Below are positions 23,370 through 31,559 of a stretch of DNA of 36,268 bases, piece by piece (the stretch's first letter is position 1; each line of letters opens with the position of its first letter). The translations under genes were made by a program, and so were the position numbers. Under the pieces are notes generated by a model. That model was given only the letters and a program-made list of their open reading frames with translations, was not told the DNA's origin and did no database searches. The stretch comes from Tissierella sp032104385 (GTDB taxonomy: Bacteria > Bacillota > Clostridia > Tissierellales > Tissierellaceae), in contig NZ_DAMCHJ010000019.1 in the NCBI RefSeq assembly GCF_032104385.1, positions 1 to 36,268 of the forward strand, in the 5' to 3' direction.

Positions 23370-24314
23370 ATGAATAGAGGATTAAATAATTTTAAAATGA
23401 ATTTACAACTTCATGCGGCAGATGATAAGTATTTGAAAGACAATTTAACTGGATTTGTACCAGTGGAACAGGCTAAAGAGATAATGAAAGATGTAGCTAG
23501 GGGTTCATCTATACTTAGATTGTCTAAAGTAGGCCCTATGAAATCAGATACTAAGAAGTTCCCAGTCATGACAGATGGACCAGGAGCATATTGGGTAGGA
23601 GAAACTGAAAGGATTAAGACATCAGTAGCAACCTGGATATTTCCAGAGATGCATGCTAAGAAATTAGCAGTTATAATCCCTACTACTAAGGAAAAATTGA
23701 ATGATACTACTATAAATGTATTTGGCGAAATGAGACCTGCGATAGCAGAAGCTTTTTATACTGCAATAGATGCAGCTTGTTTGTTTGGAACTAATTCTCC
23801 ATTCGCGAAAAATATATTCGGCGTAGCAACTGATGCAGGCAATGTAGTAGCAATAGGAACAAATGGAGAAGATAAACTAGATTTAGATATATCAGATGTG
23901 ATGGCATTAATTGAAGATGCTGGACAAGATGTAAATGGATTTGCTGCACATTATGGAATGAAAAATTCCCTTAGAAAGTTAAGGGATGGTAATGGTGCAC
24001 CTTTATTTGCACAAGGAACTAATCAAAATGAGTTTTATAATAACCCTATAGAATTCGTTAGAAATGGAGCATGGGATAAAACTAAGGCTGAAACTATTGC
24101 TGCTAACTGGAATTACTCTCTAGTGGGAATTAGAGCAGGCATTGAATATGAAATACTAACAGAAGCTACACTACAATCCGTAACTATGGCAGATGGTAAA
24201 CCACTATCATTAGCAGAAAACGACATGATAGCAATTAAAGCTACTATGAGAATTGGGTTCTTGCCTATTAAAGATGAAGCATTTGCAGCACTAACACCAA
24301 AGGTAGAGGGATAG
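23370..24314 (+). CDS. major capsid protein (HK97 fold)
   Basis: The main shell protein, 314 residues, after AGGAGGTAAATTAA. It has the pattern of HK97-fold capsids: an N-terminal arm, GFVPVEQAKEIMKDVARGSS, then VAYWVGETERI-like core (PGAYWVGETERI), an MHAKKLAVIIPTTKEKL backbone helix region and a P-domain to the C-terminus (MIAIKATMRIGFLPIKDEAF). No separate protease is seen, so maturation would not need one, as with its scaffold-type relatives. Confidence 0.93.
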   Translation: MNRGLNNFKMNLQLHAADDKYLKDNLTGFVPVEQAKEIMKDVARGSSILRLSKVGPMKSDTKKFPVMTDGPGAYWVGETERIKTSVATWIFPEMHAKKLAVIIPTTKEKLNDTTINVFGEMRPAIAEAFYTAIDAACLFGTNSPFAKNIFGVATDAGNVVAIGTNGEDKLDLDISDVMALIEDAGQDVNGFAAHYGMKNSLRKLRDGNGAPLFAQGTNQNEFYNNPIEFVRNGAWDKTKAETIAANWNYSLVGIRAGIEYEILTEATLQSVTMADGKPLSLAENDMIAIKATMRIGFLPIKDEAFAALTPKVEG

Positions 24315-24328
24315 TTCCTTTACCTTTG
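24298..24328 (+). promoter_or_regulatory. stable hairpin at the end of the capsid gene
   Basis: CAAAGGTA (24298-24305) pairs with TACCTTTG (24321-24328), and inside it AGGGA pairs with TCCTT after a one-base bulge, leaving loop TAGT. The capsid stop codon is inside the loop region. No T-run follows, so it is not a standard terminator; it may protect or process the capsid mRNA. Confidence 0.5.
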
Positions 24329-24345
24329 TCCTAAGGAGGGATTAG

Positions 24346-24612
24346 ATGTATAACCAATACACAGATGGAAAAAGAGTTATTAACATTACAAAAAGAGCCT
24401 ATGAAGTTATCTATAGATCACAGGGATTTATAGAATTAAAGTTTATTAAAGATATTGAAGAAGCACATGAGCAAGCAATTAAAGAAAATGTTATTAAATC
24501 TTTAGAAAAATTAAAAGTAGAACAATTAAGAGATCTAGCAAAAGAAAAAGGTATTGAAGTACATTCAAAGATGAAGAAAGAAGAATTAATTGCTGCTTTG
24601 GCAGGTGATTAA
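24346..24612 (+). CDS. SAP/Rho-N-like protein next to the capsid gene
   Basis: An 88-residue protein. Residues ~50-88 are a SAP/HeH-type helix-extended-helix (LKVEQLRDLAKEKGIEV, then MKKEELIAAL), often found in phage capsid-adjacent proteins and expected to bind DNA or a protein. The N-terminal half is unrecognised (beta-like, VINITKRAYEVIY). AGGAGGG precedes the ATG. Confidence 0.78.
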   Translation: MYNQYTDGKRVINITKRAYEVIYRSQGFIELKFIKDIEEAHEQAIKENVIKSLEKLKVEQLRDLAKEKGIEVHSKMKKEELIAALAGD

Positions 24613-24614
24613 GC

Positions 24615-24890
24615 ATGGATGATTTAGAAAAACTAAAAGTGATGATAGACGAAGAAAATTATCCTTATTTTAATGATGAATATTTACAAAGTAGAATAGA
24701 TGAGATAGATACCGAACATGGCATCACATTAAAATCTATTGCTAAAGAACTATGTCTAGTTAAAGCAGGAATAGAGGAAATAGGGTTAGGGGATATAATT
24801 ATACCTAGTCCACGAAATCATTTTTTAATGTTATCAAGTAGATTTAGAAAAAATCATACAGGGGTGGTGGTTAGAGTTGATGGGAGATAG
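24615..24890 (+). CDS. head-tail connector protein (gp15-like)
   Basis: A 91-residue helical protein, the head-tail adaptor of the SPP1 gp15/HK97 gp6 type by size, helical pattern (YPYFNDEYLQSRIDEID) and position after the capsid block. It overlaps the next gene. The family fit is by context and length more than by motif. Confidence 0.75.
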   Translation: MDDLEKLKVMIDEENYPYFNDEYLQSRIDEIDTEHGITLKSIAKELCLVKAGIEEIGLGDIIIPSPRNHFLMLSSRFRKNHTGVVVRVDGR

Positions 24891-25230
24891 ATATTATAAG
24901 AAATATATAGAGAAACTTATTGACTCTAACCCTATAGAGATTAAATATAAAAGAAGAGAAAAAATAGATGATGGTTTTGGTGGAGAAATAACCAAAGATG
25001 TAGATAAAAAAGAAGTAGTTACTTTTTATGATAGAAAAGCTAGACGAGAAGTAGTAACTGACTATGGTACTACTTATATAGGAGTTACAGTAACTAAGAT
25101 ACTAGCAAAAGGCAATGCAGATATTGTAAAAGGAGATAAATTTACTGCTAATGGTGTAGAGTATAGAGTTGTATTTGTTGAACCTTTCATGGACATATGC
25201 AAGCAAATAGAGGTGGAAGTAATCAAATGA
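24880..25230 (+). CDS. head closure / stopper protein (gp16-like)
   Basis: A 116-residue beta-rich protein: basic N-terminal (YYKKYIEKLID, YKRREKIDDGFGG), a VVTFYDRKARREVVTDYG core and IVKGDKFTANGVEYRVVFVE near the end. This is the usual shape of SPP1 gp16-like stoppers. ATG 24880 follows a TTG; a GGTGGT site is upstream. It overlaps the neighbour on each side. Confidence 0.8.
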   Translation: MGDRYYKKYIEKLIDSNPIEIKYKRREKIDDGFGGEITKDVDKKEVVTFYDRKARREVVTDYGTTYIGVTVTKILAKGNADIVKGDKFTANGVEYRVVFVEPFMDICKQIEVEVIK

Positions 25231-25553
25231 AAGTCGCTAATAATATGAATTTTAAGGCAGTGGAGAAGCAGATAAAAGCAGCTATAGGAGTATATGCTGA
25301 TACAGCAGCTAGAAAAATGGAGGGACATGCTAAGGAAAAAGCACCATGGGAAGATAGGACAAGTAATGCACGTAACTCTATTCAAGGTGATTTTGGTTGG
25401 AAAGGAGATCAAGCCATTATTACTTTAAGTGGCAATGTTGATTATTTTGTATATCTGGAACTTGCTATGGCTAAGAAACATGCTATTTTAATTCCGACTA
25501 TCCATCAAGTTAGTATCGAGATACTACAAGGATATCAAAGGTTGGTGAGGTAA
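25227..25553 (+). CDS. HK97 gp10-like tail component
   Basis: A 108-residue protein with the HK97 gp10 signature AMEGHAKEKAPWEDRT-like (KMEGHAKEKAPWEDRTSNAR), then IQGDFGWKGDQ and VDYFVYLELAMAKKHAIL. It helps join head and tail. ATG 25227 sits after AGAGGTGG; an in-frame ATG at 25197 has no site. Confidence 0.85.
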   Translation: MKVANNMNFKAVEKQIKAAIGVYADTAARKMEGHAKEKAPWEDRTSNARNSIQGDFGWKGDQAIITLSGNVDYFVYLELAMAKKHAILIPTIHQVSIEILQGYQRLVR

Positions 25554-25901
25554 ATGTGGCAAGAGATATATACTAAATTAAAAGAGAATAATCTGAATCC
25601 ATATCCACCAGGAAAGCATAAGGGATTATGTGAAGAACCCTATGTGGTTATAAAAGAAGGTACTCAAATACCTAGCATTAATTCTAATAGATTAGGGCAA
25701 AAAGTTATAGATATTATAGTCTTTGTACCTTTAGACAGCTATATCGCAGTAGATATTTATGTAAAGAAAATAAGAGCAGCATGAAAAGAGTTGTCTTATC
25801 TTAGAAAAACAGGTATGGAGACACTGATTATCACTGATGATAAAAAGGAAGCTTTTACAATGAGTATAGAGTATATATTACAAAAGAAATTGGAGGGATA
25901 G
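25554..25901 (+). pseudogene. tail completion protein with an internal TGA
   Basis: A tail completion (SPP1 gp17-like) gene of 116 codons with an in-frame TGA at 25782-25784. Before it are 76 residues (NLNPYPPGKHKGLCEEPYVV, IKEGTQIPSINS, DIIVFVPLDSYIAV, KKIRAA). After it the same frame runs 38 codons (KELSYLRKTGMETLIITDDK, AFTMSIEYILQKKLEG) to TAG, just before the tail tube ribosome site. The total length and downstream sequence look like a normal family member, which I recall as IRAA-Leu-KEL at this point, so TTA or TTG became TGA. It may be a nonsense mutation, a sequencing error, or read-through. Confidence 0.75.
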
Positions 25902-25903
25902 AT

Positions 25904-26452
25904 ATGGCAGAAAATATAAAAGAATTTGCTTTAGCAAATATTGCTAGAGTTGAGATTGTTACTGAAGAAGAAGAACCTAGAATATTTATATTGACCGATG
26001 TAGCTAGTAATGCAGGAGTTACAGCTCATCTATCAGAAGGTGAAGAAAAAATATTAAGAGTTAAAAATACAATAAAGGCTCAAAATAAGACAGAGGATAT
26101 TGTCTTAGGGTATGACATAAGCCTTGCAGCAGCTACATTTATACCTGAAATACTAGCAATAGTAGATGGAGGTAAATGGGATAATGTATCTAAGAAGTAT
26201 ACGGCTCCTGTAGTTGGTAGTCCTGTAAAAAGGCTGCCTTTTAGAACTAATATCTACACAGAGGAAAAGGATGCAGATGGATCAACTATATCTTATGTAA
26301 AATTCAGCTACAAGAATTGCACTGGAAAACCTGTTAATTATTCATTGCAAGATGGGGAGTTCTATGCTCCTGAATTTCCTATTAAATCTAGGTCAAAATT
26401 AGGAGAATCACCTATTGAAATTGAAGTGTTAGACGAACTACCTGCAGCTTAA
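25904..26452 (+). CDS. major tail (tube) protein
   Basis: A 182-residue protein that would form the tail tube. It starts MAENIKEFALANIARVEI after GGAGGG, with a beta-sandwich pattern (ILTDVASNAGVTAHLSEGEE, then QNKTEDIVLGYDISLAAATF) and ends with a small loop (EIEVLDELPAA). It matches phage tail proteins of the same gene order. A hairpin with a T-run overlaps its last codons (26435-26474). Confidence 0.88.
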   Translation: MAENIKEFALANIARVEIVTEEEEPRIFILTDVASNAGVTAHLSEGEEKILRVKNTIKAQNKTEDIVLGYDISLAAATFIPEILAIVDGGKWDNVSKKYTAPVVGSPVKRLPFRTNIYTEEKDADGSTISYVKFSYKNCTGKPVNYSLQDGEFYAPEFPIKSRSKLGESPIEIEVLDELPAA

Positions 26453-26474
26453 TAGTAGGTAGTTCTATCTTTTT
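26435..26474 (+). terminator. terminator-like hairpin at the end of the tail tube gene
   Basis: GAACTACCT (26435-26443) and AGGTAGTTC (26457-26465) form a perfect nine-base stem with a 13-base loop, followed by TATCTTTTT. It is inside the tail operon and would act as an attenuator, giving more tube protein than downstream gene products. Confidence 0.65.
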
Positions 26475-26486
26475 AGGAGGGATAAT

Positions 26487-26924
26487 ATGAGCGAAATATT
26501 AAGTATAGAAAAATTAAGAGAAATGGCAACACCTATTATAGAAGTACCTGATTTTGAGAATAAGGGGACAATAAAAATAAGAGTACAAAGGCCAAGATTA
26601 TTAGCTATGGCATCTGAGGGAAAAATACCTAATTATCTAATGGACTCTGCAATGGCATTGGTAGCAGGAAAATCCAAGGAAAAGAAAAAATTGACAGATG
26701 CAGAGTTTATAAAGGAGATCGACAAGGGAATGGAGTTATATTGTATAGCTTGCATGGTTGAACCCACCTATGAAGAAATGAAAGACATATTAACCGATGA
26801 ACAAAAATCTGTAATATTTGATTGGGGATTGAGAGGTTCAATGGGATTAGAGAATTTTCGTACAGACAAAGAAAATGGCACAGGTAATGATGATGGCAAA
26901 GAGGTATCAGAAAAGACCCAGTGA
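26487..26924 (+). CDS. tail assembly chaperone (G-like)
   Basis: A 145-residue protein in the tail chaperone slot between tail tube and tape measure. It starts MSEILSIEKLREMATPIIEV after TTAGGAGG, has a beta region (TIKIRVQRPRLLAMA) and helices (DKGMELYCIACMVEPTYEEM), and a variable C-terminal tail (TDKENGTGNDDGKEVSEKTQ). The tail region overlaps the next chaperone ORF in the +1 frame, and a TTT CGT site lies at 26856. Confidence 0.85.
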   Translation: MSEILSIEKLREMATPIIEVPDFENKGTIKIRVQRPRLLAMASEGKIPNYLMDSAMALVAGKSKEKKKLTDAEFIKEIDKGMELYCIACMVEPTYEEMKDILTDEQKSVIFDWGLRGSMGLENFRTDKENGTGNDDGKEVSEKTQ

Positions 26925-27099
26925 GATACTAAATATAGACAATGATTATTTAGCATATTGCTTTGATGAGGTAGCCTTGTATCTAGAACTTGAAGCGTTA
27001 GATGATAAAGGTAATTATAATTGGAATAAATTTAGATGGAAGGATAAAGAAACTGGAACAAATAAAGACTTGATCCAATTTGTGCAAAATTATGGATAA
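26893..27099 (+). CDS. second tail assembly chaperone (T-like)
   Basis: The product MAKRYQKRPSEILNIDNDYL, then AYCFDEVALYLELEA, matches the second chaperone of the G/GT type. ATG 26893 is the best independent start but has a poor ribosome site; the frame is open from 26851, after a TAG at 26848. It could be translated on its own, or as a fusion to the upstream gene by a +1 frameshift. It ends QFVQNYG. The next promoter (27103) starts just after it. Confidence 0.7.
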   Translation: MAKRYQKRPSEILNIDNDYLAYCFDEVALYLELEALDDKGNYNWNKFRWKDKETGTNKDLIQFVQNYG

Positions 27100-27102
27100 T
27101 TA

Positions 27103-27111
27103 TGGTATAAT
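27103..27111 (+). promoter_or_regulatory. extended -10 promoter of the second membrane-protein gene
   Basis: TGGTATAAT (27103-27111), identical to the promoter core at 16757, lies 30 bases before a new gene. The -35 region (around 27083) is weak (TGCAAA). With the terminator at 27972 it frames a separate transcription unit inside the tail operon. Confidence 0.6.
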
Positions 27112-27140
27112 TGATGCAAAAGAGCATAGGAGGGTTTTGC

Positions 27141-27950
27141 ATGGGCATGTTTTTATTTATGATAGGATTCTTGGGTGGAATAGCATCTATAGTAATGTTA
27201 ATATTTAATGCTATTAAAAAGAAACCTAAAAAGAAAACTTTGATTAGTATAGGCTTATGTTTTGTTTTATTTGTCTCGGGTGCATCTATAATAGGATCAT
27301 CTAGCAAAAGTACTCAAAGTAAAGTTGATGAAGCAATAGAGAAAGTAGAAGATGAAGAAAAAACAACAATAAAAGAGGAATTAAAACTTACTGATGAAGA
27401 AAAAGAATTATTGTCAAAGTCTTATAATGATTTAGATTCAAAAGGCAGGACTGTGTTTGCTGAAATACTAGAAAAGTTTGATGATATATTAGAAGAAGAA
27501 CAAGAACAGTTTAATTCTGATGTTGATAGAATGAAAGTGGAAAAAGAAGAATGGATACAAGAACAAGAAAAGATAAGAGAAGAAAATGCAAAGAAACCCG
27601 AAAACAGAAAAAAAGATATTGAAAAGGCTATTAAAAATAGAGTTGAAGATGGTGATTATAAAAATGCAAAACTTGATAAAATTACAATAAATGAGGATCT
27701 AGGATCAGAGGAAGATGGACTTTATATAGCTTTAGTATACTTTACATTCGACATAAGAAACAAGAAAGAGACTGGGAATGAATTGATGAGAATGTATTCA
27801 GATGATCTTGTAGCAACATTAGCTGATAAAGGCATTGAAGATATTAGCGAAGCTGCCATATTTTGGGTAGATGATTACAATAATAGAAATTTAAAATATG
27901 CTTATGGATATAAAGATGGTGGGTTTTATATCATGGATATTGCAGAGTAA
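27141..27950 (+). CDS. membrane protein with extracytoplasmic C-terminal domain, moron candidate 2
   Basis: A 269-residue protein starting at ATG 27141 after AGGAGGG; the frame also opens at 27111 without a site. Two hydrophobic segments (about 3-25, FLFMIGFLGGIASIVMLIF, and 34-54, LISIGLCFVLFVSGAS) flank KKKPKKK, so the rest is predicted outside the cell. A coiled coil (~75-160, rich in Glu/Lys) leads to a C-terminal domain with ITINEDLGSEEDGLYIALVY, then MYSDDLVATLADKG and NLKYAYGYKDGGFYI. I recall this last domain from Firmicute surface proteins of unknown role. The gene has its own promoter and terminator inside a tail operon, so it is probably expressed in the lysogen. Confidence 0.7.
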   Translation: MGMFLFMIGFLGGIASIVMLIFNAIKKKPKKKTLISIGLCFVLFVSGASIIGSSSKSTQSKVDEAIEKVEDEEKTTIKEELKLTDEEKELLSKSYNDLDSKGRTVFAEILEKFDDILEEEQEQFNSDVDRMKVEKEEWIQEQEKIREENAKKPENRKKDIEKAIKNRVEDGDYKNAKLDKITINEDLGSEEDGLYIALVYFTFDIRNKKETGNELMRMYSDDLVATLADKGIEDISEAAIFWVDDYNNRNLKYAYGYKDGGFYIMDIAE

Positions 27951-27971
27951 AATTATATAGATTTAAACAAT

Positions 27972-27995
27972 GACATCCGGAAGGGTGTCTTTTTT
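27972..27995 (+). terminator. terminator of the second membrane-protein gene
   Basis: GACATCC (27972-27978) and GGGTGTC (27983-27989) form a seven-base stem with one G-U pair and loop GGAA, followed by six Ts. It ends the independent unit begun at 27103. Confidence 0.8.
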
Positions 27996-28021
27996 ATGCC
28001 TTAAAAAAGGTAGGTGAAAGA

Positions 28022-31000
28022 ATGATAAACGCTGGAACGGTATATGGTGGCCTGGTTTTAAATGCAGAACAGTATTTTAAAACTTTAGAAGAAGCAGATA
28101 GAAAAACTAAGTCTTTCGAAAATAAGCTAAAAGGCTATGGAGATAAGATGGAAAAGGCAGGAAAGACCTGGACTAAAAAAGTATCTGCACCTATCGTAGG
28201 AGTAGGTACTTTAGCTACTAAATTAGGATTAGATTTTCAGTCTGCCATGAGTGAAGTTGGAGCAATATCAGGAGCTACTAGTAAAGACCTCGAATTACTA
28301 GAGAAGAAGGCAAGAGAGATGGGAGCTACAACAAAGTTTTCGGCTAGCGACGCAGCAGAAGGACTAAAATATATGGCTATGGCAGGATGGGAAACTAATG
28401 ATATGTTAGATGCCATAGGAGGAGTATTAGACTTAGCTGCTGCATCAGGTGAAGATCTAGGTTTGGTATCTGATATAGTAACAGATAGTATGACTGCCTT
28501 TGGCATGGCTGCAAATGAAGCAGGGCATTTTGCTGATGTATTAGCAATGGCTAGTTCAAGTTCTAATACAAATGTAGGACTTATGGGGGAAACCTTTGGT
28601 TATGTGGCACCTTTAGCAGGAGCTTTAGGTTATTCGATAGAAGATACTGCATTGGCGATTGGATTAATGGCTAATGCAGGTATAAAGGGTTCAAAATCAG
28701 GTACAGCATTAAGAAGTATGATTACTAGATTAGTAAAACCTACAAAAGAGTCTGCTGAAGCCATGGAGAAATTAGGAATTGAGATGACTAATGCAGATGG
28801 AACTATGAAGCCTTTCAATGAGGTTCTCGTCACTTTGAGAGATAGATTTAAAGATTTAGATAAGGATCAACAAGCATTTTATGCTGCACAATTAGCAGGA
28901 CAAGAGGCAATGAGTGGATTTCTTGCAATCGTTAATGCCAGTGATGCAGATTTTGTAAAGCTAGAATCAAATATAAACAATGCTACCGGTGCTGCAGGAA
29001 GAATGTCAAAAGAAATGCAAGATAACCTCAAAGGTAGATGGCAAGAGTTTAAGTCTGCATTAGAAGAAGTGGCTTTACAGATATATGATTTACTATTGCC
29101 GGCTTTAGAAAATTGGCTAGCTAAGGGACAAGCATTTATAGATTGGTTTTCTGCTCTAGATGATGGTACTAAGAAAGTAATTTTAAAAATAGCAGGCTTT
29201 GCTGCTGCTATAGGTCCCGTTCTATTAATAGGTGGTAAATTTGCAACGAGTATCGGAACAATAGCTGGCATGTTTGCTAAATTTTCAGGAGCAGCAACAG
29301 TAGCTACTACTGCAACTACTGGACTAACTACACCAGTATGGGCTTTGGGTGGGGCAGCTAAGGCTGGTGCATTACTATTAAACCCATGGACAGCAGCTAT
29401 AGTAGCAGGTGGGGTTGCGGCTTATGCATTATATAAAAATTTAAGTCAAGATGCAATACCAGCAGTTGAATTATTTGGTGATGAAGTATCAGATGCTACT
29501 CAAAAAGCGGTTGGTGGATTTTTAGATTTGGAAAAAGAAGCTACTTTATCATTAAACCAATTATCTTGGAGTGGTCAAAGGGTGACAGAGGAAATGCGGT
29601 CTTCTATTGTGAATACCTTTGGGGACATGACTATGCAAATTGTTCATGAGTTAGAAACACAAAGGGAAGAAGCATTAACGCAAGCTCAAGCAATGTCAGA
29701 GAAGCTTACGTCTCTGTCGGAAGAAGAAAAGGAAAGACTAATAACAATTACAACTGAGAGATATAATGAACAAATTAGATCGACTTATGAAGGACAAGCT
29801 AGGATTGCAGAGATTATGAACCAGGCACAAGAAGAAAACAGAGCCTTAACAGAAGAAGAGGCAAAAGAAATTAACAAAATTAAAGAGGATATGAAAATCC
29901 AAGGAATTAAAGTGCTATCAGAAACAGAGGCGGAAAGTTTAGGAATATTAGAAAGAATGAAACAACAAGCCGAAGAGATCACAGCACAACAAGCAGCAGA
30001 GGTTGTCAAAAACTCTCTAGAGCAAAAAGAAAAAGCAGTTGAACAAGCAGAGGAAGAATATGACGAGAGATTAAAATTTGCGGCACAACTAAAAGCAGAT
30101 GGAACAAAAGAAAGCGAAGAGCTGGCACAGAAAATTATAGATGAGGCAAAAAAACAAAGAGATGAAAGCATAAAAGCAGCAGAAGATATGCACGAAAAGG
30201 TCATTGAAGAAGCTCAGAATCAGGCAGGGGAGCATGTGGATAAAATAGACTGGACTACTGGAGAAATTTTATCTAAGTGGCAAGTATTAAAAAAAGAGTC
30301 TATAAAGAAAGCAAAAGAAATGGGCGAAGGTATGAAGGTTAAGTTCGAGGAAACCGCTCAGAACGCCGTAGAATGGGGGCAAAATATAGTTAGAGGTATA
30401 AACGAAGGCCTTGATTCTATGCAAAGCTGGATAGATGAAAAGACTGAGAAATTTGCATCAGGTATAGCTGGTACTTTTAAAAGAATATTTAGAATTGCAT
30501 CTCCTTCAGGACTTATGGCTGACTATGGAAGATATATTGTAGAGGGATTAAATCAAGGTATAGAACAAAATAAAAGTAAAGCAACTGAAACTATGGAAGG
30601 TTTTGCTAATCTAGTAGATAGCTCATTTAATAAGGTGCAGCATACAGTTAAAACTACAGTAGGCATAATAGAAAAAGAGTTCAAGCTTTGGGAGATTCGA
30701 AATAGAGCGTTAGAGGATAGCTCGGAATATTTGGCGAAGCAATTAGAAATGCAAACGCGGAAACATGAACAGCTAACTGGTGAAATAAAAGTAGCAGAAA
30801 AAGCTATGCAAGATATAATAGCCAAATATGGCGAAGGCTCAATACATGCAGCTGAATATAAAAATAGGTTGTTAGAATTAAAAATAACACAGGAAGAATT
30901 AGGTATAAACGTAGAAGAAACTACAAAAAAAATCGAAGCCCAAACAAAAGCTATGCAGAGCCAGGTAAATGCAGTTAAGGAAGTTGGTTATAGCAGCATT

Positions 31001-31558
31001 GGTAGTAGCAGTAGTGGAGGCTCTAGTTCTAAACGAGATAGAGATAGGGGTAGCTACGATAACCAAATGGAAAGAGTCAGAGAACATGCAGAATATGACC
31101 GAGAAAATTCTAAAGAAATAGAGAGAATATCTCGTGAACATGATGTAGATTCTAGCACTGCACGTGAAATGGATAAAATCAACAAGCGTGAAGGTAAGCA
31201 GATTTACCATGATGGTGGTTGGGTGGGCAAACCACTATTTGATTTAGAAGGAATGTTGGTAAAAATGCAAAGCTTACTAAAGCATGATGAGATAGCGGGA
31301 GTACTTCAAAAAGGAGAATTTGTACTCAATAAAGACATAGTTAATAGAATTCAAGGAGCTATGGAAAGTATAGACATGGTGGCAATGCCTAAAAGGAACA
31401 TTGAAATATCAGATATTACTTCACAAGGCAAATATAGTAAGAGTGGAGACATAAATCAAAAGATTAACATTTATTCTCCTACGCCTTTAAGCCCATCTGA
31501 AACTGCTAGGAAATATAAACAAGCATCCCAACAACTGGCTATGGAATGGGGGTTTTAA
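28022..31558 (+). CDS. tail tape measure protein (TP901 type)
   Basis: The longest gene, 1178 residues, sets the tail length; at about 0.15 nm per residue this suggests a tail near 175 nm. The N-terminal ~350 residues are the TP901-type tape measure core (FQSAMSEVGAISGATSKDLE, then FSASDAAEGLKYMAMAGWET, ALRSMITRLVKPT, GQEAMSGFLAIV). About residues 385-480 are hydrophobic (FAAAIGPVLLIGG, AAIVAGGVAAYALY), probably membrane-penetrating, and ~520-780 is a charged coiled coil. A serine-rich linker (SSIGSSSSGGSSSKRDRDRG) precedes the end. Confidence 0.95.
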   Translation: MINAGTVYGGLVLNAEQYFKTLEEADRKTKSFENKLKGYGDKMEKAGKTWTKKVSAPIVGVGTLATKLGLDFQSAMSEVGAISGATSKDLELLEKKAREMGATTKFSASDAAEGLKYMAMAGWETNDMLDAIGGVLDLAAASGEDLGLVSDIVTDSMTAFGMAANEAGHFADVLAMASSSSNTNVGLMGETFGYVAPLAGALGYSIEDTALAIGLMANAGIKGSKSGTALRSMITRLVKPTKESAEAMEKLGIEMTNADGTMKPFNEVLVTLRDRFKDLDKDQQAFYAAQLAGQEAMSGFLAIVNASDADFVKLESNINNATGAAGRMSKEMQDNLKGRWQEFKSALEEVALQIYDLLLPALENWLAKGQAFIDWFSALDDGTKKVILKIAGFAAAIGPVLLIGGKFATSIGTIAGMFAKFSGAATVATTATTGLTTPVWALGGAAKAGALLLNPWTAAIVAGGVAAYALYKNLSQDAIPAVELFGDEVSDATQKAVGGFLDLEKEATLSLNQLSWSGQRVTEEMRSSIVNTFGDMTMQIVHELETQREEALTQAQAMSEKLTSLSEEEKERLITITTERYNEQIRSTYEGQARIAEIMNQAQEENRALTEEEAKEINKIKEDMKIQGIKVLSETEAESLGILERMKQQAEEITAQQAAEVVKNSLEQKEKAVEQAEEEYDERLKFAAQLKADGTKESEELAQKIIDEAKKQRDESIKAAEDMHEKVIEEAQNQAGEHVDKIDWTTGEILSKWQVLKKESIKKAKEMGEGMKVKFEETAQNAVEWGQNIVRGINEGLDSMQSWIDEKTEKFASGIAGTFKRIFRIASPSGLMADYGRYIVEGLNQGIEQNKSKATETMEGFANLVDSSFNKVQHTVKTTVGIIEKEFKLWEIRNRALEDSSEYLAKQLEMQTRKHEQLTGEIKVAEKAMQDIIAKYGEGSIHAAEYKNRLLELKITQEELGINVEETTKKIEAQTKAMQSQVNAVKEVGYSSIGSSSSGGSSSKRDRDRGSYDNQMERVREHAEYDRENSKEIERISREHDVDSSTAREMDKINKREGKQIYHDGGWVGKPLFDLEGMLVKMQSLLKHDEIAGVLQKGEFVLNKDIVNRIQGAMESIDMVAMPKRNIEISDITSQGKYSKSGDINQKINIYSPTPLSPSETARKYKQASQQLAMEWGF

Positions 31559-31559
31559 T

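Noticed and set aside
26851..26924. -1 slippery heptamer in the chaperone overlap
   Set aside because: The second frame needs +1 (or -2), and no X XXY YYZ sequence in the right phase was found.
28879..29271. Long antisense frames within the tape measure gene (also 29785-30204, 30553-30825)
   Set aside because: They mirror the sense reading frame of a well-supported gene and have no ribosome sites or sensible products.
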